Positions 19,515-28,572 of a stretch of DNA of 54,800 nucleotides are shown here, one piece after another. The translations under genes and the position numbers were made by a program. The first letter of the stretch is position 1; every line of letters begins with the position of its first letter. The stretch comes from CAZCFB01 sp964511535 (lineage in GTDB: Bacteria; Myxococcota_A; Polyangia; GCA-2747355; CAZCFB01): contig CAZEFW010000045.1 in assembly GCA_964511535.1 (NCBI GenBank), forward strand, positions 1 to 54,800, in the 5' to 3' direction. The notes under the pieces were generated by a model. The model made no database searches. It had not been told where the DNA came from and saw nothing but the letters and a program-made list of their open reading frames with translations.

Positions 19515-21037
19515 AAGGGACCGCCATGAAGCTGATGATCGCCGCCGCGCTCCTGCTCTTGCTTCCGCCCGGCGCCGCCGAGGCCCGCACCGCGTCGGTC
19601 AAGTGCGAGACCAAGGTGTCGACCTACTCCTGGTATCCGCTGCCGCTCAAGACCATCTCTCGCATCGTCGAGGGCAGGGTGCTGCAGAAGCTCACCCGCT
19701 CGGGGCGGCTCACCCTTCACCCGCCGGGCGCGGGGGACAAGGCCCCCGACCTGAAGCTGCGCATTACCGCCCGCATCATCGAGGACGCCCAGCAGTTCTC
19801 GGTGTTCGTCAGCGCGCGGCCGCGCAACAAGGACCGCGCCGGCAGCATGGCCTCGGTGGCCACCCGGCCCATCAACCAGCGCAACAGCAAGGCGATCCAG
19901 GCGGCCATCGAGAAGGCGGCCGACGAGGCCGGGCGCAAGCTGGAGGCGCTGGTCAATCCGTACGTGGACCTCCTGTCCGAGGTGGGAGACAGCGGCAAGA
20001 TCGTGCCCATGGAGCTGGACAGGGCTGGCGCCGCGAGCTGGTCCGCGGACCTGCGCCTGCGCGGGGCGCGGGGCAAGTTCAAGGGCAACCTGAGCTCGCT
20101 CACTGCCCGGGCGCGCAAGGAGGCCTCGGCGCGCATGGCCCTGGCCCACTGCGCGGTGGGCGCGGCGCAGCACGGCATGCAGACCCGCTGCATCGACGCG
20201 CTGGCGCAGCTGTCGCGCAGCCACCCGTCGGCCCAGCGGGCGCTCATCGCCGTGCTGTTCAGCGCGCCGCCGAAGAAGCGGAACAACGAATGGCAGAAGG
20301 TGCGGCGGCGGGCGTTCAGGGTGACGACCTCGTTCTCGGGCGCGGCGTTACAGGAGGCGATCCAGGCGTGGCTGTTCCTCCTGGCGTCGGATCACAGCGA
20401 CAACTACCGCCTGTTCGGCGGGCGCCGCGAGGACTACCAGATCATGGAGACGGTGGCGGACTACCTGGCGCGAAACACCCACGTGCCGAACCTGGACCGC
20501 GCCCTGGCCCTCTGCTCGCGGCCTGCGAAGAAGAAGAACAAGCCGCCGGACCAGTACTGCCTCAAGGTGATCAAGCGCATCCCGGTGGCGCGGCGGCTGT
20601 CGCTGCTCTACCGCCAGCTGGCGCGGCCGCCCAGCTACAGCTTCTACGAGCCGTGGCGGGCGTGGACCAGCATGCTCTCGACGGTGGTGGACCGGGGCAA
20701 GCGCCTGCACCCCGCGGTGGAGGCGCTGTGCAAGCGGCGCATCATGCGCTCGTTCTGGAACGTGGACCGCAAGGACTGCCTCGAGGCCCTGGGCAATCAG
20801 GGCCGCCCCACGGCCAAGCTGCTGCGCTTTCTGGTGGGCGTGTTCGTGTCCATGGACAAGGAGATCGTGTTCCGCGCCCGGGACGCGCTCAAGGACATCA
20901 CCCGCCGCAACCCGAAGCTCTGTCCGCTGCTGATCAAGACCCTGGGCCGGTTCCACCGACGCCAGGCATACCCGATGTACTACCCACGAGACTACGAGAT
21001 CCAGCCGCTGGAAAATTGCCGAAAGAACCGCCGCTGA
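19511..21037 (+). CDS. Secreted repeat-rich protein of unknown function (paralogue B)
   Basis: 508 residues from the ATG overlapping the upstream stop; a second ATG at 19526 is equally possible and starts the same signal peptide (KLMIAAALLLLLPPGAAEA). The domain after the signal peptide aligns with paralogue A: KVSTYSWYPLPL, PDLKLRITARIIEDAQQFSVFVSARPR. The rest is helical with basic patches and several cysteines near the C-terminus. Tandem duplication followed by strong divergence is the simplest reading. Probably periplasmic or outer-membrane associated. Function unknown. Confidence 0.8.
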   Translation: MKGTAMKLMIAAALLLLLPPGAAEARTASVKCETKVSTYSWYPLPLKTISRIVEGRVLQKLTRSGRLTLHPPGAGDKAPDLKLRITARIIEDAQQFSVFVSARPRNKDRAGSMASVATRPINQRNSKAIQAAIEKAADEAGRKLEALVNPYVDLLSEVGDSGKIVPMELDRAGAASWSADLRLRGARGKFKGNLSSLTARARKEASARMALAHCAVGAAQHGMQTRCIDALAQLSRSHPSAQRALIAVLFSAPPKKRNNEWQKVRRRAFRVTTSFSGAALQEAIQAWLFLLASDHSDNYRLFGGRREDYQIMETVADYLARNTHVPNLDRALALCSRPAKKKNKPPDQYCLKVIKRIPVARRLSLLYRQLARPPSYSFYEPWRAWTSMLSTVVDRGKRLHPAVEALCKRRIMRSFWNVDRKDCLEALGNQGRPTAKLLRFLVGVFVSMDKEIVFRARDALKDITRRNPKLCPLLIKTLGRFHRRQAYPMYYPRDYEIQPLENCRKNRR

Positions 21038-21071
21038 GTTCCATCGCGGCCGTGAATGGGAGGGAAACGAG

Positions 21072-21776
21072 ATGGTCCGGATCATCCTGCTGTGCTGGCT
21101 CTTGGCGGTCCCATTGGACGCCTGGGCTGGCAAGTCAGCGCCTCGAATCGATCTGAAGAAGGTGAAGCTCTCGTCGCCATCCGGCAAGGGGAGCGTCGGT
21201 CCAAAGGCGCCGGCGGCCGCGCGGGCCAGGGCGCCGCGCGCGCTCACCGCGGCCGAGCGCAAGGCGTTTCATGCGCGGGTCCGGCAGCTGGCGCGGGCGC
21301 GGCGGAGGGGCAAGACGGGCAGGGCGAAATCCACCCCCAGCGCCGGTGGCGGGGCGCCGATGAAGATGCAGTTCCTGCTCACCGAGCCGAAGACTGCGTT
21401 CGGCGGGCTCGGCGTGACATCCAAGTGGGCGATGATGGCCACCCTGGGGGACGCCCCTTATCTGTTGGTGTTGCGGGAGGGGAAGATCCCCAAGGGCTCC
21501 ATCGGGCTCCACCTGAAGCAGCTGACAAAGGGCAAGGTCTACGCGGTGGATTGCGCGGTCGGTGGAAACGCGGCGGCATGGGAATTCAATGGCGCCGTGA
21601 GCGGCGAGATCGCGGTGCAGTCCGGCCACGTGTTGGCCGCCTTTGTCGCGGCCAGCGATGGCACGATGATCAACATGTATCCGGCCCAGCAGAAGCAGGG
21701 GGGGGAGCCGAGCGCCTCGACGGGCGACACCGTGACCGGCTCGATCTACGGCTGCGAGGTGACCCGGGTCGACTGA
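21072..21776 (+). CDS. Small secreted protein of unknown function
   Basis: 234 residues with a signal peptide (VRIILLCWLLAVPLDAWA). A basic, Ala/Arg-rich low-complexity linker lies at about 20-85. It is followed by a compact beta-rich domain (about 95-234) with MKMQFLLTEPK and a terminal GSIYGCEVTRVD. No recognised family. It lies 34 bases after paralogue B with a GGGAGGG ribosome-binding site, so it probably belongs to the same transcript. Convergent with the lipoprotein gene after it. Confidence 0.7.
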   Translation: MVRIILLCWLLAVPLDAWAGKSAPRIDLKKVKLSSPSGKGSVGPKAPAAARARAPRALTAAERKAFHARVRQLARARRRGKTGRAKSTPSAGGGAPMKMQFLLTEPKTAFGGLGVTSKWAMMATLGDAPYLLVLREGKIPKGSIGLHLKQLTKGKVYAVDCAVGGNAAAWEFNGAVSGEIAVQSGHVLAAFVAASDGTMINMYPAQQKQGGEPSASTGDTVTGSIYGCEVTRVD

Positions 21777-21780
21777 TCCC

Positions 21781-22320
21781 TCACGGGTAGCTCATCACGC
21801 ACTTGCCGGACTTGCAGCTCAGGCTCCCCGGCTTGGTGCACTTGTAGGCGCATTTCTGGCACAGGGAGCTGGCCTGGTAGGCGGCGATGGCGGCCTTGTA
21901 CTTGGCCAGGTCGGCCTTCTTGTTGTGCGGGATGTGGCAGCCGAAGGGGCAGACCCCCCACAGGAAGGTGCACTCGGCGGTGGTGGCGCACTTGGCGATG
22001 CGGGCCATCTCGTCGGTGACCGCCTTCTTGATCCCGGCGCAGGTGTTGGGCGCGGCGTCGGGCTTGACCACTTTCTGATCCGGATGGAGCAGGTCGTCGG
22101 CCACGGACATGCCGTCCGGGGGCATCGCGTCCGGGGGCATGCTGTCGGACGCGGCCAGGTCGGCGCGTGCCGCGTCCGGGACCTTGCCGTCGGGCACCGA
22201 GGCCTCCGCCGCGCCGCGGTCTGTGGTGGAGCTGTCCGCGGTGGGCGTGCCGATTTCATTGTCGCTGCACGCCATGTGCAGCAGGAGCGTCAGAGACAAG
22301 AGTGCTGCCAGCCTGTTCAT
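21781..22320 (-). CDS. Cysteine-rich lipoprotein of unknown function
   Basis: 179 residues. The signal ends in LLLHMAC, a lipobox with C18 as the lipidation site. An acidic linker rich in Asp, Pro and Ala with PPDAMPPDG follows (about 20-90). The C-terminal domain of about 90 residues has ten cysteines, including TCAGIKK, CATTAEC, CPFGC and LCQKCAYKC. It is probably a disulfide-stabilised domain displayed on the outer membrane. The ATG has GAGGTG upstream. Function unknown. Confidence 0.75.
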   Translation of the reverse strand: MNRLAALLSLTLLLHMACSDNEIGTPTADSSTTDRGAAEASVPDGKVPDAARADLAASDSMPPDAMPPDGMSVADDLLHPDQKVVKPDAAPNTCAGIKKAVTDEMARIAKCATTAECTFLWGVCPFGCHIPHNKKADLAKYKAAIAAYQASSLCQKCAYKCTKPGSLSCKSGKCVMSYP

Positions 22321-22355
22321 GGTTCACCTCGTGGTTGGTATATTAACCGACAGTT

Positions 22356-25244
22356 GTGATCTTGCATTCCATCAGAGCGGCGCCGCTGCTCATCCTCCTG
22401 CTTGCAGCGTGGCCCGCCCGGGGAGCCGAGCCGACCCGAACGTGGCGCACCATCGAGACGCCCCACTTCCTGGTCCACTACTACAAGTCCGAGCGGCACA
22501 ACGAGCGCGAGGTGGCCCAGCGCGTGGCCCTGGTGGCCGAGCGAGTGCACGAGACCCTGGTGCCGCTGCTGAAGCACGAGCCGCGAGACAAGGTCCATAT
22601 CGTCGTCACCGACACCACCGACGGGGCCAACGGCTCGGCCGCCATCGTGCCGCGCAACCTGGTGCGCATCTTCGTCACCGGCCCCACGTCCCTGTCGTCC
22701 CTCAACGACTACGACGACTGGCTCTACGGCCTGATCATGCACGAGTACACCCACATCCTGCACATCGACACCATCCACGGGGTGGCGCGGGTGGTCAACG
22801 CCGTGCTCGGCAAGACCTGGGCGCCGAACCAGGTCCAGCCGCGATGGTTCATCGAGGGGCTCGCGGTGTACTACGAGAGCGCGCGCTCGTCCGGGGGCAG
22901 GGGGCGCAACGCCATCTACGACATGTACCTGCGCATGGCGGTGCTGGAGGGAAAGCTGCTGGAGCTGGACCAGATCAGCTCCACCACCCGGTACTTCCCC
23001 CGCGGCGACGTGCCGTACCTGTACGGGGGGCGCTTCATCAGCTGGATCGCCGACCGGTACGGCGCGGACAAGCTGACCCGCATCAGCCACCTGTACGGCG
23101 GCAAGCCGATCCCGTACGCCATCAACCGCACGGCGCGCAAGGTGCTGGGCAAGACCTTCGACGAGCTGTACGAGGAGTTCAAGGCGCACCTGGGCCAACG
23201 GTACGCGCTGCAGAAGGAGGCGGTCGACGGCAGGGGAGCGACACCCTTCGAGCTGGTGACCGACTACGGCGAGGCGTGCGGCACCCCGCGGTTCAGCCGC
23301 GGTGGCCAGGAGCTGGTGTTCATCGACACCGACGGGCGCAGCGAGTTTCAGGTCAAGGTGCTCGACACCGCCACCGACCGGATCAAGGAGCGGTTCGAGA
23401 TCCACGGCGGCAGCGGCGTGGACTTCACCCCCGACGCGAAGCACCTGGTGTACGGGGCCTCCTCGATCCACCGCTCGTTCCACTTCTACCACGACCTGTT
23501 CGTGCGCCACCGGGCCAGCGGCGAGGTGCGCCGGCTCACCCGGGGGTTGCGCGCCCGGGACCCCACGGTCTCCCCGGACGGCCGCCGGGTCGCGTTCACC
23601 TCCAACGAGCTGGGCACCATGAGCCTGATGGAGGTGCCCTTCGTGGGCGGGGCGGCCAGGGTGCTGGTGGCGGGCAAGCAGGGAGACCAGTTCTTCACGC
23701 CGCGCTGGAGCCCGGACGGCCGCAGCCTGGTCTACTCCCGCTGGCGACGGGGCGGTCATCGGGACATCCAGCTGCTCGACCTGAAGAGCGGGACGGTCAC
23801 CTCCCTCACCGACGACCGCGCGCTGGATATGGACCCCATGTTCAGCGCCGACGGGCGGCGGGTCTTCTTCTCGTCAGACCGGACCGGCATCTTCAACCTG
23901 TACGCCCTCGACCTGCAGGGGGCGGGGCTGACCCAGCTGAGCAACGTGCTGGGGGGCGCGTTCACGCCGGCGGTCTCACCGGACGAGCGGCGCGCCTACT
24001 TCGTCTCCTTCTCGTCGAAGGGCTACGATCTCGCCGCCATGGACATGCCCGCTGGCCCGGGGCTGCCCGCGGCGCCTTACATCAACGCCCGCCCGGCTGC
24101 CCCCGAGGTGCCGGCGCAGGAGCCGTACCCGGAGCGGCCGTACAACCCGCTGAGCACCATCCTGCCCGACGCCTGGTCCTTCTCGGTGGGCGCGGACGCT
24201 TACGGCACCACCCTCGGCATCCAGCTGGCCGGCTCCGACGTGGCGGGCCTGCACAGCTACCTCGCCATCGCCAACTTCAGCACGGTCAACGGCCACCCGA
24301 GCTACAGCGTCGTATACAGCTACAACGGGCTGTGGCCGGCGCTTCGACTGGACACGAGCCGCTTCGAGGGGCCCCGCGGCGGCCTCTCCGTGGACGGCAA
24401 GGGGCTGAGCTATGTGGAGGAGAACTACGGCGCCGGGCTGCACGTGGGGTTGCCGGTGCTGCGGGTGCCGCACCACGCTGGCGATATCTCGGTTGGGTAC
24501 CGGTTCAACTGGTTCCGGGACGCGGATCAGACCGAGGTGCTGGTCAAGCCGGGGGAGGTGAGCCCGGACCTGCCGCGGGTGGGCATCATGTCCGGCGTGA
24601 CGCTGGGGCTGGGCTACCGGTCGGTGTCGCGCTACGCCCACTCCATCAGCAACGAGCAGGGGCGGTTCGTCTCCATAAGCATGCGCTTCAACCACGAGCT
24701 GCTCGGCAGCGACTACCAGAGCACCTCGGTGAGCTGGGCCTGGACGGAGTACCTGCCGATGCCGTGGCTTCAGGACCATGTGCTGGCCCTGCGCTACGGC
24801 GGCGGCATCGCGGCGGGGGATCGGGCGCGCCGGGGGGTGTTCTTCGTCGGGGGGTTCCCGGAGCAGGACGTGCTGCGGACGCTGTTCGACATCGCCCGCC
24901 CGGGGGGCGTGTTCCTGCGAGGCTACCCGCCCGGCGCGGTGTGGGGGGATCAGTACCACCTGTTCAACCTGGAGTACCGGTTCCCGGTGGTGGAGATCCA
25001 GAAAGGCATCTCCTCGCTGCCCGTGTTCATCAGCAATATCCACGCGGCGGTGTTCGCCGACGTGGGCAACGCCTTCTTCGGGCAGCTCGACCCGGAGCAG
25101 CTGAAGGTGGGCGTCGGGGCGGAGGTGCTGCTGGAGCTGGTCATCGGGTATTTCATCCCGACTACCATCCGCTTCGGCTATGCGCGGGGCCTGATGGAGC
25201 CGGGCGGAAACGAGTTCCACTTCCTTCTTGGACGTCCTTTCTAG
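22356..25244 (+). CDS. Exported metalloprotease-like / beta-propeller / outer-membrane barrel fusion
   Basis: 962 residues. The start is a GTG whose TATATT -10 (22339-22344) is only 11 bases upstream, with no Shine-Dalgarno. The signal peptide covers residues 1-23. Residues about 30-270 form a gluzincin-like domain with HEYTH (129-133) and the downstream E167 in FIEGLAVYYE, as in peptidase MA-like families. Residues about 275-590 carry TolB/PD40-type propeller repeats (SPDGRRVAFTSNE, SPDGRSLVYSR, SADGRRVFFSSD). Residues about 620-962 are beta-strand rich and end in F, like Omp85/surface-antigen barrels. It presumably sits in the outer membrane. Related architectures are known in Myxococcota; substrate unknown. 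Confidence 0.85.
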   Translation: MILHSIRAAPLLILLLAAWPARGAEPTRTWRTIETPHFLVHYYKSERHNEREVAQRVALVAERVHETLVPLLKHEPRDKVHIVVTDTTDGANGSAAIVPRNLVRIFVTGPTSLSSLNDYDDWLYGLIMHEYTHILHIDTIHGVARVVNAVLGKTWAPNQVQPRWFIEGLAVYYESARSSGGRGRNAIYDMYLRMAVLEGKLLELDQISSTTRYFPRGDVPYLYGGRFISWIADRYGADKLTRISHLYGGKPIPYAINRTARKVLGKTFDELYEEFKAHLGQRYALQKEAVDGRGATPFELVTDYGEACGTPRFSRGGQELVFIDTDGRSEFQVKVLDTATDRIKERFEIHGGSGVDFTPDAKHLVYGASSIHRSFHFYHDLFVRHRASGEVRRLTRGLRARDPTVSPDGRRVAFTSNELGTMSLMEVPFVGGAARVLVAGKQGDQFFTPRWSPDGRSLVYSRWRRGGHRDIQLLDLKSGTVTSLTDDRALDMDPMFSADGRRVFFSSDRTGIFNLYALDLQGAGLTQLSNVLGGAFTPAVSPDERRAYFVSFSSKGYDLAAMDMPAGPGLPAAPYINARPAAPEVPAQEPYPERPYNPLSTILPDAWSFSVGADAYGTTLGIQLAGSDVAGLHSYLAIANFSTVNGHPSYSVVYSYNGLWPALRLDTSRFEGPRGGLSVDGKGLSYVEENYGAGLHVGLPVLRVPHHAGDISVGYRFNWFRDADQTEVLVKPGEVSPDLPRVGIMSGVTLGLGYRSVSRYAHSISNEQGRFVSISMRFNHELLGSDYQSTSVSWAWTEYLPMPWLQDHVLALRYGGGIAAGDRARRGVFFVGGFPEQDVLRTLFDIARPGGVFLRGYPPGAVWGDQYHLFNLEYRFPVVEIQKGISSLPVFISNIHAAVFADVGNAFFGQLDPEQLKVGVGAEVLLELVIGYFIPTTIRFGYARGLMEPGGNEFHFLLGRPF

Positions 25245-25259
25245 GGGTATACTGGCCCC

Positions 25260-26072
25260 ATGATCTGCCCAGATTGCCACGCCGTGTTCGATGACCGGGC
25301 CGAGCAGTGCCCGGAGTGTGGCGCGGTGGTGTCGCCGAAGACGGCGGGCGACGCGCCGGTGGGCCAGCTGTGGGATCAGAGCAACCCCAACGTGACCGGG
25401 CCGCACCCCGCGGCGCCGGAGAACCCGGACCTGACCGGGCCGGTGCCCGTGCCGGGGCCCACAGCAGGCGGGGGCGGCGAGGCCGACGTGGGCACGCGAG
25501 TGGTCACCATGGATCCGGAGTCCAACCGCGGGACCCGGGTGGTGGAGGTCTCCCTGCCGCCCATGGTCAAGAAGCGCCAGCGGGAGCGGGCCCGCAAGAA
25601 GGGCACCAAGTCGCGCTCGCGGGCTCAGCGCAACCTTGAGCTGGAGGAGTCCGGGGTCAGCCGAACCATTGACGAGCTGATGGCGGGGGCCAGGCTGTTC
25701 TACGCGCGGTTGCACCGGTTCGACCGCTGGACTGTGTGGATCCTGGCCGCCACCTTCGTGGCCTCGTTCCTGCCCTGGTGTCGGGTGCTCAGCTATGGCC
25801 TCACCGCGGGGATTCAGGACTACGGCCTCGCCACGGCGATCCTGTCAGCGCTGGCGTTCCTGCTGGTCTACTTTCGAACGGCGCGGCGGCGGCTCACCTT
25901 GCCGCTGCTCCTGCTGCAGCTGCTGGTGATCTCCGGCGCTGGCGCCCTGGTGGTGTGGCGATACCTGTCCGCCGCGGACACCACGTTCACCTACGGCATC
26001 TACCTCACCTTCCTGGGTGCCGGCCTGGCCGCGGTGACGACGCTCCTGCGCACAGCGCGCGTCAACGTCTAG
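25260..26072 (+). CDS. Zinc-ribbon membrane protein of unknown function
   Basis: 270 residues. An N-terminal zinc ribbon has CPDC (C3, C6) and CPEC (C17, C20). A disordered Pro/Gly-rich stretch and a strongly basic region with KKRQRERARKKG follow (about 100-125). Four hydrophobic helices fill about 160-265. No enzymatic motif. A TATACT hexamer at 25248-25253 ends six bases before the ATG and there is no Shine-Dalgarno, so a leaderless transcript is likely. Such zinc-ribbon plus transmembrane proteins are common in this group and are unassigned. Confidence 0.75.
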   Translation: MICPDCHAVFDDRAEQCPECGAVVSPKTAGDAPVGQLWDQSNPNVTGPHPAAPENPDLTGPVPVPGPTAGGGGEADVGTRVVTMDPESNRGTRVVEVSLPPMVKKRQRERARKKGTKSRSRAQRNLELEESGVSRTIDELMAGARLFYARLHRFDRWTVWILAATFVASFLPWCRVLSYGLTAGIQDYGLATAILSALAFLLVYFRTARRRLTLPLLLLQLLVISGAGALVVWRYLSAADTTFTYGIYLTFLGAGLAAVTTLLRTARVNV

Positions 26073-26108
26073 GGGAATTTGAATTTTCTGTATTGATCCC
26101 GGGGTGCT

Positions 26109-26153
26109 GGGCGTTTCTGAACTTCTTAACTTCTGAAAAGCGTCCCTTTTTTT
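26109..26153 (+). terminator. Possible intrinsic terminator
   Basis: An imperfect stem joins GGGCGTTT (26109) to the AAAAGCGTCCC ending at 26146, followed at once by a run of seven T (26147-26153). The position between the zinc-ribbon gene and the convergent thioredoxin gene fits a terminator. The stem has mismatches. Confidence 0.4.
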
Positions 26154-26187
26154 GATTTTGGATTAAGAAGTGACGCCTATCCAGTTG

Positions 26188-26784
26188 TTATAGCAGGCTT
26201 TTTATGCACGCGCGGGCTTGCGTGGAGTTCCAGTCGCGCTTGTTGATGAACCAGTAACGGATGTTGCCGTCCCGGTCGATGAGATAGGTCTCGGGGAACT
26301 TGCTCGTGCCGTACTTCAGGGCGGTCTTCTTGTTGGGGTCCAGCAGGATCGGCAGCTCCTTGGCCGCCGGGAAAGTGCGCTCCAGAAACTCGGTCACGAT
26401 CTTCCGGGTGTCGTCCACGCTGGCCATGACCATGGCGAAGTCCCCGGCCGGTGGATCCCGGGTCAAGCTGATCATGGAGGGCAGCTCCTCCACGCAGGGC
26501 GGGCACCAGGTGGCCCAGAAGTTGAGCAGCACCACCTTGCCCCGCAGCGAGGCCAGGCTCACCTTCTCGCCCGCGAGATCCTCCAGCTGCCAGCCCGGCG
26601 CGGCGCGATCCACCCGGCGCGCGTCCAGGGCCAGGCACGCGCCCTGCCGCTCCAGCGGAGCCGCTGCCTGGACTCCGGTCAGGAAGCGCAGCAGCAGGAA
26701 AGCCACCGCCGCCGCCGCCAGGCCATAGCCCAGCGCGTGCGCCGGACTCCAGCCCCGGGTCATGGCTTGCTCGGCTGAGGTCAT
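26188..26784 (-). CDS. TlpA/ResA-like membrane-anchored thioredoxin
   Basis: 198 residues from the ATG at 26784; starts at 26820 and 26763 are also possible and none has a clear ribosome-binding site. One N-terminal transmembrane helix (about 19-38) anchors an extracytoplasmic thioredoxin fold. The active site is WCPPC (about 93-97) in LLNFWATWCPPCVEELP and the cis-proline is in SKFPETYLID. Proteins of this type reduce disulfides in the periplasm, for example in cytochrome c maturation; the partner is unknown. Divergent from the DsbA-like gene, with which it may form a thiol redox pair. Confidence 0.88.
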   Translation of the reverse strand: MTSAEQAMTRGWSPAHALGYGLAAAAVAFLLLRFLTGVQAAAPLERQGACLALDARRVDRAAPGWQLEDLAGEKVSLASLRGKVVLLNFWATWCPPCVEELPSMISLTRDPPAGDFAMVMASVDDTRKIVTEFLERTFPAAKELPILLDPNKKTALKYGTSKFPETYLIDRDGNIRYWFINKRDWNSTQARACIKSLL

Positions 26785-26850
26785 GGGTGCAGTGGTACCA
26801 CGCCTGCCTATCCCTTGCATTCCTGATCGACATCAAGTAACAGGCTTCAT

Positions 26851-27642
26851 ATGAGCGACCGCGACAGCAAGCCAGTCACCGTTGGCGTCTCCAGGGGCGC
26901 CGCCATCGTGGGCATGATCCTGACCTTCGTGGGCGGCTACTTTCTCGGGGACCGGACCTCGGGCCGCAGGGCAGGGCCCGACCTCACCGAGGCCATCAAG
27001 GCCGAGCGCAAGCAGGTCAAGGTGGGGCTCAGCCCGGCGAAGGGGCCGCCCGACGCGCTGGTCACCATCGTGGAGTACGCTGACTACCAGTGCCGCTACT
27101 GCGCGCGCTCCGTGTCCCTGCAGGAGCGGATGCTCTCCAAGTACCGGGGCCGCCTGCGCTGGGTGTTCAAGAACTTCCCGGTCAACCCGCGGTCCCGCTC
27201 GCGGGTAGCTGCCCAGGCCGCGCTGGCCGCCCACCAGCAGGGCGAGTTCTGGGGCTACCATGACCTGCTGTTCAAGAACCAGGGCCGGTTCAGCCCTGCC
27301 GACTTCGACGCGCACGCCGTGGCGCTGGGCCTGGACAAGACCCGGTTCAAGGCTGCCCTGGAGGGCGACGCGCTCAACAAGGTCGTGGACGCCGACGTCG
27401 CCGAGGGCAGGGCGCTGGGCGTCAACGGCACCCCCACCTTCTACATCAACGGGCGCCGCCACCTCGGCTCCATCTCTCACCGTCTGCTGGACCGACTCAT
27501 CGCCGAGGAGATGGCCTACGCCCGCTCCCTGGTCAAGGGGGGCCTCAAGAAGGGCGAGGTCTACAGCCACCTCACCACGCCGAAGCAGACCCCGGCCGAC
27601 GAGGCCAAGAAGGACGAGGCCAAGAAGGACGAGGCCAGCTGA
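26851..27642 (+). CDS. DsbA-family thiol-disulfide oxidoreductase, membrane-anchored
   Basis: 263 residues. A single N-terminal helix (about 17-33) precedes a DsbA/DsbG-type thioredoxin fold with an inserted helical domain. The active site is CRYC (C81, C84) in EYADYQCRYCARS and the cis-proline is in NGTPTFYING. The tail has repeated EAKKD units. It would oxidise or isomerise disulfides in exported proteins, which fits the many cysteine-rich secreted proteins in this window. No DsbB or VKOR partner is nearby. Divergent from the TlpA-like gene. Confidence 0.88.
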   Translation: MSDRDSKPVTVGVSRGAAIVGMILTFVGGYFLGDRTSGRRAGPDLTEAIKAERKQVKVGLSPAKGPPDALVTIVEYADYQCRYCARSVSLQERMLSKYRGRLRWVFKNFPVNPRSRSRVAAQAALAAHQQGEFWGYHDLLFKNQGRFSPADFDAHAVALGLDKTRFKAALEGDALNKVVDADVAEGRALGVNGTPTFYINGRRHLGSISHRLLDRLIAEEMAYARSLVKGGLKKGEVYSHLTTPKQTPADEAKKDEAKKDEAS

Positions 27643-27645
27643 TCA

Positions 27646-28572
27646 TTGTCCCCGGTCCGCGTCATACCGCTGGCCGGGATCCCTGAAAGCACGAGGCTGA
27701 GCTACCGGGACCCGCTGGGCGACCAGGACGGCGCCGCGGCTCTGCGCCGCTCGATCCAGCGCGCGGGCGTGGTGGAGCCGGTGCTGCTGCGTGACGGTGA
27801 CCTGGAGCCGGTGCACGGGTTTCGCCGGCTCGAGGCCTGCCGCGCCCTCGGGGTGGGCGAGGTCCCGGCCCGGCTGGAGCGCCGGTCGCTGACGGAGCTG
27901 TTCGTCCAGGCTGTGGAGGCCAACACCGCCCAGGCCGCGCCCACCCTGCGGGAGCGCAGCGTGGCCATGGCGGTGGCGGGCGAGCTGGGCATGTCCACCC
28001 TGGAGATCACCGACGCGGTGCTGCCCGCCCTCGGCCTGGAGCCCCACGCGGCCCTGCTCGAGCGCCACCTGGCGCTGCTGGACATGGCGCCGGAGCTGCT
28101 GTCGCTGCTCTCCCGAAAGGGCTTCTCCCTGCGGCGCGCGACGCCCCTGGGCGCGTTCACCGAGGAGGAGGGGAGCATGCTGGCGAGGGCGCTGGCAGGC
28201 CTCGGGGCCAGGCGCATCGAGGAGGCGGCCCTCATGCTGCGCGAGGTCTGCGCCAGGGACCGGGTCAGCCTGGCAGACCTGGCGCTGGAGCTGGAGCTCC
28301 CGGCCGGGGACGCCGCCGCCCTGGAGCGCCTGCGCGCCCGGCGCTACCCGGAGACCGCCGCCCTGCGGCGCCAGGTGGAGGCGCGCTGCCAGGAGCTGGC
28401 CGGCGATGCGGCCCGGCTGGCCTTCGATCCCAACTTCGCCGCGCCAGGCCTGGAGCTGCGCGCTGCCCTGCGCTCACCCCGGGACCTGGAGCGGCTGCTC
28501 GACACCCTCTCGGGGCCCCGGGCGCAGGAGCTGCTGCGCGAGATCCTCGGGGCGCTGGGCGGCCCCGAATGA
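27646..28572 (+). CDS. ParB/Srx-fold protein paired with an SPL-like radical SAM gene
   Basis: 308 residues from a TTG start three bases after the upstream stop. The N-terminal domain (about 1-100) matches the ParB N-terminal/sulfiredoxin-like fold: LRRSIQRAGVVEPVLLRDG, then PVHGFRRLEACRALGVGEVPA. The rest is helical and has a ParB-like HTH region, but no ParA gene or parS-like sites are seen. The stop overlaps the next start (ATGA), so it is translationally coupled to the radical SAM gene. That argues for a role with that enzyme rather than chromosome segregation. The role is unknown. Confidence 0.75.
   Translation: MSPVRVIPLAGIPESTRLSYRDPLGDQDGAAALRRSIQRAGVVEPVLLRDGDLEPVHGFRRLEACRALGVGEVPARLERRSLTELFVQAVEANTAQAAPTLRERSVAMAVAGELGMSTLEITDAVLPALGLEPHAALLERHLALLDMAPELLSLLSRKGFSLRRATPLGAFTEEEGSMLARALAGLGARRIEEAALMLREVCARDRVSLADLALELELPAGDAAALERLRARRYPETAALRRQVEARCQELAGDAARLAFDPNFAAPGLELRAALRSPRDLERLLDTLSGPRAQELLREILGALGGPE

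Noticed and set aside
27646..28572. Chromosome partition ParB with parS
   Set aside because: No parA gene, and no obvious 16-bp parS palindrome was noticed nearby. Coupling to the radical SAM gene fits better with another role.
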